DNA of 64,000 bases from Acidobacteriota bacterium (GTDB taxonomy: Bacteria > Acidobacteriota > Thermoanaerobaculia > Gp7-AA8): assembly GCA_021781455.1 (NCBI GenBank), contig JAJXWV010000064.1, forward strand, positions 1 to 64,000. The letters are read 5' to 3'. A program made the translations under genes and the position numbers. Below are positions 42,620-50,999 of the stretch, one piece after another. How positions within the stretch are numbered: the first letter of the stretch is position 1; every line of letters begins with the position of its first letter. The notes under the pieces are model-generated. The model was not told where the DNA came from and did no database searches. It saw nothing but the letters and a program-made list of their open reading frames with translations.

Positions 42620-45481
42620 ATGTCCGCAATCGATCCGCTTTCCCCCGGGAGCGAGATGGAGCCGTTCCGGTTCACGGAACGGCTGGGCTCGTCGGTCTGG
42701 AAGGCGGAAGACAGCAGAAGCGGAAAGAGTGTTGCGGTCAAGGTGCTCACGCGCCAGCTTCCGAGGGAAGCGGCGCGGCGCGAGCAGGTCATCCGAGAGG
42801 TGCGCCTGGGCGCGGCTCTCTATCACGCCTTTCTCGTTCCCATCCTCGATGTCGTCGTCGCCGGCGACGCCCTCCTGCTGGTCATGGAGCTCCTCGACGT
42901 GCAGCCCCTTTCCGCGTATCTCGGCGGAAAGCCGCGCTCCCGCGTCGAGTTTTTCCGGAGCGCCTACCAGATCGCGGATGTGCTGAAGCTCCTTCAGGCC
43001 CGCAACATGGTCCACGGCAACGTCAACGGTGACTCGGTGATGATCGCGCCGACCGGTCAGATCCGGCTCGGCGGGCTCAACGCCCTGAATCTCCTTCAGC
43101 GAAAGGAGGGGACGTCATCGGGGGCCTACCAGCAGAAGGGGAGCGATCCGAGAACGGTCGCCTACATGGCCCCCGAGCAGATCGCCGGACAGGCCGTCGA
43201 TGCGCGCACGGACGTGTTTTCCCTCGGCGTCGTGCTTTACGAGATCGCCACCGGCGCGCTGCCGTGGAACGCGACCACCGCCGGTGACCTGGCGCGCGCG
43301 GTCGTCGAGGGGCAGCCGCAATCTCCGCATGCGCGCAATCCTCAGATCGCCGCCGACGTCATGGGCGTCATCGGCCGCTGCCTGTTCAAGGATCCCTACC
43401 GCCGGCATAAAGACGCCAAGGCAGTCGCCGACGACGTCGTCAAGCTCGATCCGGAGGCGCTGAAGTTCGCGACCGAGCTTGCCAAACGGACCAACACCAT
43501 CGTCCCGGCGCAGGTCGCCAGTGACGCGCGTTCCGTGATTCTCCTGCTGGGCGACATCGTCGATTACGACCAGCTTTACGCCACACACCCTGATACAGCC
43601 ATGCAGGCCGCGGCGCGAATGCAGCAGATTCTCAGCGAATCGGTGTACCTGTTCGACGGGAAGATTGCCGATCCGTTCGGCTCGAGGCTGATGGGCGAGC
43701 TGCCGACCGTGGAAGCGGCGATCGAAGCGGGACGAAAAGCGGAATTCGATTTCTCCCCCGATCAGCAGGGCGACAATCTCATCCAGGTACGGCTCCTCCT
43801 TCACGCCGGTGACATCTCGACGAAGGACGGCGCACCCAGCGGCGACTGCATCAACAAGGGATTCGCCGCCCTTTCGCGCCTGCCGCCCTTGCAGCTCTTC
43901 ATCAGCGAAGACTTCGTGAAGAAGGGCCGCGGTAATCTGCGGCTTCGTGACGCCGGCGCGCGCGGCGGCCTCAAGCTGTACGAGATCGCGCCGGCCGAAC
44001 CGGTGCCGGAGCCGGCGACCGCACCCGTCGAAACGGTGGCCGCGGTGGATGACGCCGGAGCTCCGCCCATGGTTCCGCGTCGCCACCGCGCTCTGCGATG
44101 GTCGGCTCTCGGTCTGGTGCTGCTGCTCGCGGGCATCGGAGGAATCGTGCTGAGCCGGCGGCATCGTTCGAATGTCGCGGCGCCGAGCGTGGCGGCCAAG
44201 CCGGTTGTCCAGTATCCGCGCACGCTGGTCATCGACGGCTTTTCCGCGGAGGGTGCGGACCCGGCGATGCTCGAGCGCGCCCAGGCCATTCGACTGGCCT
44301 CGATCGAGATCCTGCGCAGCGTGCCCGATCTTCATATTCTCGACGCGCCCAGCGGGGATGCCGTCACGGTGAAGGCGATGATCCGGGCCGGTGCCGCAGG
44401 ACCGGAGATCGTCCCCACTCTCAGCGGCCCGCACCCGGCCACGGGAGCGGCCACGCCGGCTCCCGACGCAGCGGCCGGCGTTGCGGCCATCGTTCAGTGG
44501 ATCGCCGCGCAGGCTCACGTTCGTGCCACCACGCCCCCGCCCGATGCGCTGAACGCATTCGCCGACGCTCTGACCGCACGACAGAACAAGGACGACGCAA
44601 AATACGAGAGCTCGCTCCGCGCGACCACCACAGCAGATCCGAACTTCCTTCCCGCGCAGCTGATGGCAATGGCCTTTTTCGAATCCAAGGGCAACGCCGC
44701 CGACGCGTTCGCCGCCGCAAAACAGGTCTTTGCTCTCGCCCCCGATCGCGTGGACACCGCGAGGAAAGTCGCTGCGGGCGGTCTTGCGTCCGGCGACCTG
44801 GGCCTCGCATTCAGCGCCTACCGTGCGATCCTCAAGAACCAGCCGAATGACCCGGAAGCGTTGAACATGATCGGCCGCTACGCTGCGTCTGTTGGCGATG
44901 CTGCTCGCTTTGGCGCAGTCCTGAACCGGCTGAAGAGCGTTCCCGCTGTCGAGCGCGCCGTTCACGAGCCCGATCTGCTCGTCGCCTCCGGAAAGATCGA
45001 GAGCGCCATCGACCAGTACTACAACATCGAAGTCGACGTGCCGAACAACCCGGCACTGTCGCTCAAGATCGGCCGCATCGCGGTCTTGCGGCATACGATG
45101 CCGATTGCCGAGCTCGAGCTCGGAAAACTGCAGAAGTCCGATCCCGGATATGGATATCCGCTGCTGAAGGCGTACGTTGCCGCGCAGCAGGACTCGAAAG
45201 CCGGCGCGGAAGCGGAATTGAAATCGGCGCTGGCGGCCTCGCGCCCGGGCGACGACTACTGGACCAGCGCAGCCGAGGTCTACGCCATCCTTGGCGACAG
45301 CAAGGCCGTCGTCGACTCACTGCAGAAAGCCGCCGACCGCCGCGAGCCGACCATGGCCTACATCCTCACCGACCCGCTTTTTAACTACCTGGCGAACGAT
45401 GCAGGTTTCCAGGCGGTTCGTGCCATAGTGGCCCAGCGCCAGCAGGAGATTCGTGCGGCGCTCGCCCAGGCACCGATCTAG
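42620..45481 (+). CDS. Pseudokinase / cyclase-like / TPR membrane protein
   Basis: A 953-aa protein. Residues 15-275 have the bacterial Ser/Thr kinase fold: Lys41 in VAVKVL and YMAPEQ (182-187) are present. However the catalytic HRD is HGN (132-134), DFG is GGL (151-153) and the glycine loop is degenerate, so phosphotransfer is unlikely. Residues ~304-455 resemble a class III nucleotidyl cyclase domain (SVILLLGDIVDYDQLY, LLLHAGDIS, SGDCINKGFAALSRL, LFISEDF) but the second metal Asp is not evident. One membrane helix spans ~492-512, followed by a ~440-residue outer part with TPR-like repeats. It may act as a ligand-sensing scaffold. Confidence 0.85.
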   Translation: MSAIDPLSPGSEMEPFRFTERLGSSVWKAEDSRSGKSVAVKVLTRQLPREAARREQVIREVRLGAALYHAFLVPILDVVVAGDALLLVMELLDVQPLSAYLGGKPRSRVEFFRSAYQIADVLKLLQARNMVHGNVNGDSVMIAPTGQIRLGGLNALNLLQRKEGTSSGAYQQKGSDPRTVAYMAPEQIAGQAVDARTDVFSLGVVLYEIATGALPWNATTAGDLARAVVEGQPQSPHARNPQIAADVMGVIGRCLFKDPYRRHKDAKAVADDVVKLDPEALKFATELAKRTNTIVPAQVASDARSVILLLGDIVDYDQLYATHPDTAMQAAARMQQILSESVYLFDGKIADPFGSRLMGELPTVEAAIEAGRKAEFDFSPDQQGDNLIQVRLLLHAGDISTKDGAPSGDCINKGFAALSRLPPLQLFISEDFVKKGRGNLRLRDAGARGGLKLYEIAPAEPVPEPATAPVETVAAVDDAGAPPMVPRRHRALRWSALGLVLLLAGIGGIVLSRRHRSNVAAPSVAAKPVVQYPRTLVIDGFSAEGADPAMLERAQAIRLASIEILRSVPDLHILDAPSGDAVTVKAMIRAGAAGPEIVPTLSGPHPATGAATPAPDAAAGVAAIVQWIAAQAHVRATTPPPDALNAFADALTARQNKDDAKYESSLRATTTADPNFLPAQLMAMAFFESKGNAADAFAAAKQVFALAPDRVDTARKVAAGGLASGDLGLAFSAYRAILKNQPNDPEALNMIGRYAASVGDAARFGAVLNRLKSVPAVERAVHEPDLLVASGKIESAIDQYYNIEVDVPNNPALSLKIGRIAVLRHTMPIAELELGKLQKSDPGYGYPLLKAYVAAQQDSKAGAEAELKSALAASRPGDDYWTSAAEVYAILGDSKAVVDSLQKAADRREPTMAYILTDPLFNYLANDAGFQAVRAIVAQRQQEIRAALAQAPI

Positions 45482-45495
45482 CCTCAACATCGAAC

Positions 45496-45906
45496 ATGAT
45501 CGTCACAGCCAGACTGACCTTCTCCGCAGCGCACCGTCTGCACAACCCGGAGCGCGATCCCGACTGGAACCGCCGCACATACGACAAGTGTGACAACCCC
45601 GGCGGACACGGCCATAACTACGTGATCGAGGCCAGCGTTCAGGGAAAGATCGATCCGGAAACGGGGATGGTCATCGATCTCAAGCGGCTCAAGGACATCA
45701 TGCGCGAACGGGTCGTCGACCGCGTCGATCACAAGAATCTCAATGAGGACGTGGAGTTTCTTCGCGGCGTGATCCCCACGGCCGAGAATCTGGCCCGGGC
45801 CTTCTGGCGCGAACTGGCGCCGGCCATTCGCGAGGGCGAGCTCTGCGAGCTGGTGCTGCGCGAGACGGAGCGCAACTCGGTCCGTTATCGGGGAGAAGAC
45901 GACTGA
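45496..45906 (+). CDS. 6-pyruvoyl-tetrahydropterin synthase / 6-carboxytetrahydropterin synthase family
   Basis: A 136-aa enzyme acting on dihydroneopterin triphosphate. Zinc ligands are His13 (FSAAHRL) and His38/His40 (GHGHNY); the catalytic Cys32 is in YDKCDNPGGHGHNY; PTAENLA and the RETERNS Glu complete the site. Whether it makes the queuosine precursor (QueD) or a pterin cofactor cannot be decided, since no queC/E/F or pterin genes lie nearby. Confidence 0.88.
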   Translation: MIVTARLTFSAAHRLHNPERDPDWNRRTYDKCDNPGGHGHNYVIEASVQGKIDPETGMVIDLKRLKDIMRERVVDRVDHKNLNEDVEFLRGVIPTAENLARAFWRELAPAIREGELCELVLRETERNSVRYRGEDD

Positions 45907-46139
45907 TGAACTACGACCTGGCCATCATGGCTCTGGAAGGGCTGGTCCGATCGCCGATGCGCGTCCGCATGGAAGGCGACGAAATCGTCATCGAGGGCGA
46001 GCCGTCCGCGTTCAAGGATCTCGCCCGCCTCTGCCTGCTCCTCGGGGGCGACACCGTCGGCGGGGCCGAGGAATTCGAGTTGCAGTCGAACGTGCACGTA
46101 CACGGCTCACCGCTGCGCCTCCGGCTAACGAGCTCGTAG
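45906..46139 (+). CDS. Small protein, unknown function (Imm32-like pattern)
   Basis: A 77-aa protein whose ATG is directly downstream of the QueD-type stop. Pattern MRVRMEGDEIVIEGEPSAFKDLARLCLLLG followed by HVHGSPLRLRLTSS recalls small proteins annotated as immunity protein 32, with a helix between beta strands. No toxin gene lies next to it. Low certainty on family. Confidence 0.55.
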   Translation: MNYDLAIMALEGLVRSPMRVRMEGDEIVIEGEPSAFKDLARLCLLLGGDTVGGAEEFELQSNVHVHGSPLRLRLTSS

Positions 46140-46140
46140 G

Positions 46141-46240
46141 AGTGCGGGCGTCCCGCCCGCACCCGCGGCACGTCTCGTGCCGCGGTGAAAGAACCGAATG
46201 GACTGACTTCGGCCATATCCCGCCGGACGGGACGCCCGCA
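46141..46240. repeat. Palindromic REP-like element
   Basis: Two perfect hairpins follow the coding end: 46142-46150 / 46154-46162 (9 bp, TCC loop) and 46163-46172 / 46176-46185 (10 bp, TCT loop). A 13-bp inverted copy of the first arm (46143-46155) recurs at 46228-46240. None has a T-tract, so this looks like a mobile palindrome rather than a simple terminator, although it lies between convergent genes. Confidence 0.8.
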
Positions 46241-46273
46241 GACCACAGACCACGGAAGGCAGCGGTCTTTGTT

Positions 46274-46329
46274 CCGCGGTCTGCGGTCCGCGGTCTGCGG
46301 TCCGCGGTCTGCGGTCCGCGGTCTGCGGT
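46274..46329. repeat. Four perfect copies of a 14-bp unit (two alternating heptamers)
   Basis: CCGCGGTCTGCGGT is repeated four times exactly, that is CCGCGGT and CTGCGGT alternating, and the array stops eight bases before the apt stop codon. A related heptamer pair (GACCACA/GACCACG) occurs at 46241-46254. Confidence 0.93.
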
Positions 46330-46336
46330 CTGCTCT

Positions 46337-46864
46337 CTAGTACTGCAGCAGCGTGTGAATTTTCGTGTTCGCGTCCAGTTTGCGACGGCCTTCGAGGAAA
46401 GACAACTCGATGACCATGGCCAGGCCGATGAGCTTCGCGCCGAAACCGTGCACGAGGGACGCGGCCGCGGCTGCGGTGCCGCCGGTGGCCAGGACGTCGT
46501 CGACGACGATGACGCGGTCGTCGGGAGTGAGGGCGTCGTCGTGGATCTCCAGGATGTCCTTGCCGTACTCGAGGACGTATTCATGCCGACGGCAGTTCCA
46601 CGGAAGCTTGCCCGGTTTGCGAATGGGAACGAATCCGGCGTTGAGAGCTCGCGCCACGCAACTTCCGAAGATGAAGCCGCGAGACTCGATGGCCACGACG
46701 TTGGTGATGCCCTCGTCGCGGAAGGGCTCGGCCAGCCACTCCATGGTCTTGTCGAGGGCCATCGGGGAGTGAAGCAGGGGAGTGATGTCCTTGAAGACGA
46801 TCCCTGGCTTCGGAAAGTCGGGGACGTCGCGGATGAAGGAGCGGAGCTGTTCCGGAGAGGTCAT
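46337..46864 (-). CDS. apt: Adenine phosphoribosyltransferase
   Basis: Purine-salvage enzyme converting adenine and PRPP to AMP, about 175 aa. The PRPP motif VIVVDDVLATGGT and the N-terminal IRDVPDFPKPGIVFKDITPLL are intact, as are IESRGFIFG and VPIRKPGKLPW. ATG at 46864 is preferred over the GTG immediately before. It lies 10 nt after the acylphosphatase stop. Confidence 0.95.
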   Translation of the reverse strand: MTSPEQLRSFIRDVPDFPKPGIVFKDITPLLHSPMALDKTMEWLAEPFRDEGITNVVAIESRGFIFGSCVARALNAGFVPIRKPGKLPWNCRRHEYVLEYGKDILEIHDDALTPDDRVIVVDDVLATGGTAAAAASLVHGFGAKLIGLAMVIELSFLEGRRKLDANTKIHTLLQY

Positions 46865-46874
46865 CACGGTCGTA

Positions 46875-47150
46875 TCAGAACTTCACGTCGAAGTCGGGCA
46901 GTCGGCCGGAATAGTCCTTCGACTCCTGCTCGATGTTGGTCACTTCTGCGTAGCGCGGGCCTTCCTTCAGTTCCTCGATCCACTCGTCGATGGCGCTCTT
47001 CTCGCCTTCGACGGCTGCTTCGACCGAGCCGTCTCGCGTGTTCGTGATCCAGCCCTTGAGTCCCAGGCGGCGGGCGACGCGCGTGGCGAAGAAACGGTAG
47101 CCCACGCCCTGGACCTTGCCGTGGATCCGCAGAAGGCGCATCTCTTTCAT
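46875..47150 (-). CDS. acyP: Acylphosphatase
   Basis: A 91-aa enzyme hydrolysing acyl phosphates. The signature GKVQGVGYRFF has the catalytic Arg and GWITNTRDGSVEA the catalytic Asn. A TACAAT (47165-47160) lies nine bases upstream of the ATG; there is no ribosome site. Confidence 0.94.
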   Translation of the reverse strand: MKEMRLLRIHGKVQGVGYRFFATRVARRLGLKGWITNTRDGSVEAAVEGEKSAIDEWIEELKEGPRYAEVTNIEQESKDYSGRLPDFDVKF

Positions 47151-47187
47151 AGGACGCGAATTGTATGACGGACACGGCGCCGCCGCA

Positions 47188-47640
47188 TCAGCGTCGGCGC
47201 TTGCGCCGCTGTCGAGTGCTGGGCGCCGGTGACTTCTTCGGCGCAGGTTTGGCCGGCGCCTGGACCACGATCGTTTTCGGCGGCGCGTTCTTCACTTCTT
47301 CCACGGACTGCTGCAGCCGTGTGATCGCGGCGGCCTCCTGTTCCCGATCGCGCCTGAGCGCAGCAAGGTCGTTCTGCAGGCGACTGAGCTCGGCGTCGCC
47401 GATTTTCACCAGCGCAACTGTCGCGGCCGCGGCCGCGTCTGTCCGCGGATACTGCTGCACGATGTTCGACAGCGAGTCGCGGGCCCGCTCGGTCTTTCCT
47501 GCATTGAGATCGCTGTGCGCCTGCCTCAGAAGGGCATTGGCCTGGATGTCGTTCGGAACCGTGAGCACCAGGTAGGCGACGATCGCTCCCAGGATCGAGG
47601 AGATCACCGCGGTGCCGATCAGCAGCGCACGTGCACGCAA
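47188..47640 (-). CDS. Membrane-anchored coiled-coil protein, unknown function
   Basis: A 150-aa protein. One N-terminal helix (LLIGTAVISSILGAIVAYLVL) is followed by a TPR-like helix pair, a coiled coil (LSRLQNDLAALRRDREQEAAAITRLQQ) and a Lys/Pro/Arg-rich tail ending in RQRRKRRR. TTG at 47640 is chosen because GGAGGT stands five bases ahead. The basic tail could bind nucleic acid or acidic polymers. Confidence 0.62.
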   Translation of the reverse strand: MRARALLIGTAVISSILGAIVAYLVLTVPNDIQANALLRQAHSDLNAGKTERARDSLSNIVQQYPRTDAAAAATVALVKIGDAELSRLQNDLAALRRDREQEAAAITRLQQSVEEVKNAPPKTIVVQAPAKPAPKKSPAPSTRQRRKRRR

Positions 47641-47683
47641 TGCGCACCTCCGCTGAAGTTGCGTGGTTCCGGACCGTGCCGTG

Positions 47684-48301
47684 CTATTCGGCCCAGCCGA
47701 AGCGGCCCACCAGAGGGACGAACTCCGCCTCGCCGCAGTCCTCGATCTGCCATCGTGTGCCGACCTGTGTCACCCGCGCCAGCCGCTGCGAGCCTCCGGT
47801 GCCGATCGGCATGAGCAGCTTTCCGCCTCTCTTCAGTTGCTGCATCAGCGGCTCGGGCACTTCCGGTCCGGCCGCGGCCACGATGATCCGGTCGAACGGC
47901 GCCTGATCCGACCAGCCGTAGGTGCCGTCGAAGACCTTGACCGTGACGTTGTGGATGCCCAGGGCGCGGATCAGCTCGGCAGCCCGCAGCGCGAGGTCGT
48001 TGATTCGTTCGATGGAGAAGACTTTTCCGCACAGCTTCGACAGCACCACCGCCTGGTATCCCGTTCCCGTGCCAATCTCCAGGACCTTTTCGCCGCCGGT
48101 GAGCTCGAGCAGCTCGATCATGCGGGCCACGATGAACGGCTGGGAGATCGTCTGCTTCGACCCGATCGGCAGAGCGCCGGGACCGTAAGCCTTCGCCGCG
48201 ACCACCAAAGGGACGAAAAGATGGCGCGGCACCTCGCGCATGGCCTGCAGGACCCGCTCGTCGCGGATTCCGCGCGCGGCGACGTGCCGATCGACCATCA
48301 G
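47684..48301 (-). CDS. pcm: Protein-L-isoaspartate O-methyltransferase
   Basis: Repair methyltransferase, 205 aa from ATG 48301. MREVPRHLFVP, QTISQPFIVARMIELL, VLEIGTGTGYQAVVL and FDRIIVAAAG are the family motifs. The frame is open back into surE but has no other start codon in the 45-nt gap. Paired with surE, as in the stationary-phase survival gene clusters of many bacteria. Confidence 0.92.
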   Translation of the reverse strand: MMVDRHVAARGIRDERVLQAMREVPRHLFVPLVVAAKAYGPGALPIGSKQTISQPFIVARMIELLELTGGEKVLEIGTGTGYQAVVLSKLCGKVFSIERINDLALRAAELIRALGIHNVTVKVFDGTYGWSDQAPFDRIIVAAAGPEVPEPLMQQLKRGGKLLMPIGTGGSQRLARVTQVGTRWQIEDCGEAEFVPLVGRFGWAE

Positions 48302-48344
48302 GGCGCGCTGATGCGCGAATTCGCGCTCCTGCGCGGCGCGATCC

Positions 48345-49106
48345 TCACTTTTTCCCAGGGGCGCCAAGGATCTCCTCGAGCGGCTTGAGCCGCGGGATCG
48401 ATTCGTGATGCGTGAGGTCGAGGTGCAGAGGAGTGATGGAAACGAAGCCGTTCTCGATGGCCTCGAAATCGGTGCCCTGTCCCGGATGCCAGGTCGGCGC
48501 GCCGCCGCCAATCCAGTAATACGAGCGGCCGCGGGGATCGCGCCGCTCGATGATGCCCTCGGTGTAGATCCTTCGCCCCAGTTTCGTCACGCGCACTCCG
48601 GCGAACTCGCCGACGGGGAAGTTGACGTTGAGGATGATCCGGGGGTTCGGCTTGTCTTCCAGAAGCCGGGTCACGAGCCTCGCCGCGAAGGCGGCGCAGC
48701 GGTCGAATGAATAGTGCTCGCCGACCAGCGTCGAAAACGCAACCGAGGGGATGTTCAGAAGCGCTCCCTCGAACGCCGCGGAGATCGTGCCGGAGTAGGT
48801 GACGTCGTCGCCGAGGTTCGGGCCGAAGTTGATTCCGGAGACGATGATGTCGGGGCGGTGCTCGTTCATCAGCTTCAGCACACCGAGGTTCACGCAATCG
48901 GTGGGCGTGCCGTCGACGATCCACTCGTTCTCTTCGAGCTGCAGAAGCCGCAGCGGCCGATTCAGCGTGAGCGCGTGGGAGGCCGCGCTCTGCTCGCGAT
49001 CCGGCGCCACGATGAGCACTTCTCCGAGCGGCCGGACTGCCGCCGCCAGCTTGCGCAGGCCCTCGCTGTAGACGCCGTCGTCGTTGGTGATCAGGATCCG
49101 TGGCAT
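48345..49106 (-). CDS. surE: 5'/3'-nucleotidase SurE
   Basis: Metal-dependent survival nucleotidase, 253 aa. ILITNDDGVYSEGLRKLAAA holds the metal Asp pair; VAPDREQSAASHALTLNRPLR and GTPTDCVNLG, SGINFGPNLGDDVTYSGTI are intact. ATG at 49106 matches the family start and has TACGAT eight bases upstream (49120-49115). It is the last host gene before the prophage. Confidence 0.96.
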   Translation of the reverse strand: MPRILITNDDGVYSEGLRKLAAAVRPLGEVLIVAPDREQSAASHALTLNRPLRLLQLEENEWIVDGTPTDCVNLGVLKLMNEHRPDIIVSGINFGPNLGDDVTYSGTISAAFEGALLNIPSVAFSTLVGEHYSFDRCAAFAARLVTRLLEDKPNPRIILNVNFPVGEFAGVRVTKLGRRIYTEGIIERRDPRGRSYYWIGGGAPTWHPGQGTDFEAIENGFVSITPLHLDLTHHESIPRLKPLEEILGAPGKK

Positions 49107-49124
49107 TGGCGTGCATCGTACCAG

Positions 49125-49159
49125 CTGAGTGCTGAGTACTGAGTGCTGAGTACTGAGTG
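49125..49159. repeat. Five copies of a heptamer (CTGAGTG/CTGAGTA alternating)
   Basis: CTGAGTG, CTGAGTA, CTGAGTG, CTGAGTA, CTGAGTG follow one another without gaps in the surE upstream region, just outside the probable prophage end. Confidence 0.92.
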
Positions 49160-49319
49160 GGCGGTCATTCTGTGAGTTCGCGGAATCTTTGGGGTTGCCG
49201 GACATGGGCGGACACCGCCGGACGCACGCGTGGAAGTGTAGAGGATCTCGGGAGTTGAGGCGAGATCGCCGCCCGGGTCCGCGAAGGGGCGGTTTGGGGC
49301 GGCGGCGGGCCGCTGTGGC

Positions 49320-49541
49320 GATCAGCGGAAGTCAGTCGATACGATCATCGAACGCGCGGAAAGGCCCGTGTAATGGCGTCTTAAGCGGCTTTCGAACGCG
49401 TCCGTCGTGGGTGCTCGCGAAACGCGGCGCCCGCTGATCAGCGGAAGTGGTCGCGAACAGCGGAAGTTGAAGGTAAGTCGCGATGCATGGGGAGGTTGGG
49501 CGCGCGCGGAGCGGGAATGAGGGCGAGCGATCAGCGGAAGT
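49320..49541 (+). repeat. Candidate transposase-binding end repeats
   Basis: GATCAGCGGAAGT occurs at 49320-49332, 49436-49448 and 49529-49541, and as GAACAGCGGAAGT at 49455-49467, all in the same orientation. A weaker CGGAA-TCTTT match is at 49181-49191, about ten bases inside the proposed end. Several similar sites at irregular spacing inside the phage end is the layout of Mu attL/attR. Confidence 0.65.
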
Positions 49542-49995
49542 TTTTTATTACAGACGTCTCTAATTGAGCCGTGAAACGTCCGAGCATCGCTTTCTGACCT
49601 TCGATGACCTTGATCGCGTCGCCGATCGTCTGAGGGAACGCCTTCCTACACTGCCGGCGGCTGAAGGCCATCTGAGCCGCGAGAGAGGAGAAGCCGGGCT
49701 GTCCCGCGGCGGCCGATGCGCTCGCGAGCTCCATGTAGAGCGCGGCGATCTTCGACTGCTGCTCAGGCGTGATCGTGCCGCGCCGCTTGTTCGCCTGGCG
49801 CCGCTTCTCGTGAGCGAAGCTCGTGAAGCCGAGGTGCTCGAAGCGGCGCATCAGTCGATCGAATCCTTTTTCGTCGAGGTCGCGCGCCGACGCTACGCCG
49901 GCTTCGGCATGCAGGATCGCCCGGTAGCTATCCTCGTCGAGCGCGAGACGGCTCTTGGCGACGTGGACGAGGGCGATCTGCGCGTGAGTGATCAT
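49531..49995 (-). CDS. GemA-like phage regulatory protein (DUF1018)
   Basis: A 154-aa protein. MITHAQIALVHVAKSRLALDEDSYRAIL and the SARDLDEKGFDRLMRRFEHLGF segment match the Mu gp16/GemA family that modulates host gene expression. The ATG overlaps the DUF5131 stop by four bases. It is the last gene of the early operon and ends beside the phage end repeats. Confidence 0.75.
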   Translation of the reverse strand: MITHAQIALVHVAKSRLALDEDSYRAILHAEAGVASARDLDEKGFDRLMRRFEHLGFTSFAHEKRRQANKRRGTITPEQQSKIAALYMELASASAAAGQPGFSSLAAQMAFSRRQCRKAFPQTIGDAIKVIEGQKAMLGRFTAQLETSVIKNFR

Positions 49996-50999
49996 CGCCG
50001 GAATTCCTTCCACTCGCGGCCGTCGAGAAGGCAACCTGCCACTTTCTTGCCGACGCGGGTGATACCGATCGCGTCGAGGGAGTGGCCCGGCGGCGGCACA
50101 TCCCCAACCGGAAAGAACCGACCATCCTGCTCGAGCCAGTGGGAAATAGGGGAAAGATCGGATCGGTCGAGCGTGCGTCGCCACTCGCCCCACTGCTTGA
50201 AGAAGAACGGCACGTGGGCGGCCTGGCACTGATCACGGAGGGAGCGTGCCCAGTCGGGATGCATCGGGCGGGCGTGCGGGCCTGACTCACCGCCGACGAT
50301 CACCCAATCGACACGCGGGACGTAGTAGCACGGCCGCCCCATGTCGGTCTGCTCTCCCGTGAGCGCATCGACCTGATAGAAACCATCGGGCGCGTCAGCG
50401 TGCGAGTCGACGTCGACATATCGCAGGTTGACAGCGCTGAGCAGCGGCTCAAGCGACAAGAAACGGACGACCGCGGGAATCCGGAGAACGTGGCCGAGCC
50501 GCTGCTCAAGTGTCTCCTGATTCTCTGCGCTGCCGCCGATCCAGACGTGCGGGGGTGCGATGTCGTCGTCGATCCACGCGTCGAGCATGACGCAGCCGCG
50601 GGAGTACTCGCGCACGGCTTCGAGGCGCCGGCGGAAGTTCTCCGGCCGTTTTGTCAGCAGCAACCAATCGAGTGCGGTGCAGTCCTCGATGTCACAGAGC
50701 AGGCCATAGAGCCACGGGATCGGCACCTCATCGTCGAGCCAATCGCCGAGCGAGAGCGGGAAGACCCGCCGACGAACGCCTTCACGCTTCGCGGCCTCGT
50801 TCCACTTGTACGGGAGATTTCGATACGACTCAGCAGCGAGCACGCGCTCAGCGCCTTCTCCCCAATGGCCGAGGACCTTCGGATTGCGTTTGCTCTGCGT
50901 CTCCGCATAGCAGTGATCGCACCCGGCGCTCACGTGCCGGCAGCCGCGCCAAACGTTGTAGGTTTGATCAGTCCACTCGATCTTCGAGTTCTCACCCAT
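49992..50999 (-). CDS. DUF5131 (phage Gp37/Gp68) family protein
   Basis: A 335-aa protein. IEWTDQTYNVWRGCRHVSAGCDHCYAE carries Cys20, Cys27 and Cys30, the radical-SAM-like C-x6-C-x2-C signature of this family; WVIVGGESGPHARPMHPDW and VPFFFKQWGEW are further family blocks. Common on phages; the enzymatic role is unknown. Cargo or early function in this prophage. Confidence 0.85.
   Translation of the reverse strand: MGENSKIEWTDQTYNVWRGCRHVSAGCDHCYAETQSKRNPKVLGHWGEGAERVLAAESYRNLPYKWNEAAKREGVRRRVFPLSLGDWLDDEVPIPWLYGLLCDIEDCTALDWLLLTKRPENFRRRLEAVREYSRGCVMLDAWIDDDIAPPHVWIGGSAENQETLEQRLGHVLRIPAVVRFLSLEPLLSAVNLRYVDVDSHADAPDGFYQVDALTGEQTDMGRPCYYVPRVDWVIVGGESGPHARPMHPDWARSLRDQCQAAHVPFFFKQWGEWRRTLDRSDLSPISHWLEQDGRFFPVGDVPPPGHSLDAIGITRVGKKVAGCLLDGREWKEFRR

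Noticed and set aside
46141-46185. Paired hairpins as terminators of the PTPS operon
   Set aside because: Stem quality is high but no U-run follows either stem; described as REP-like instead, though Rho-dependent or attenuating action cannot be excluded.
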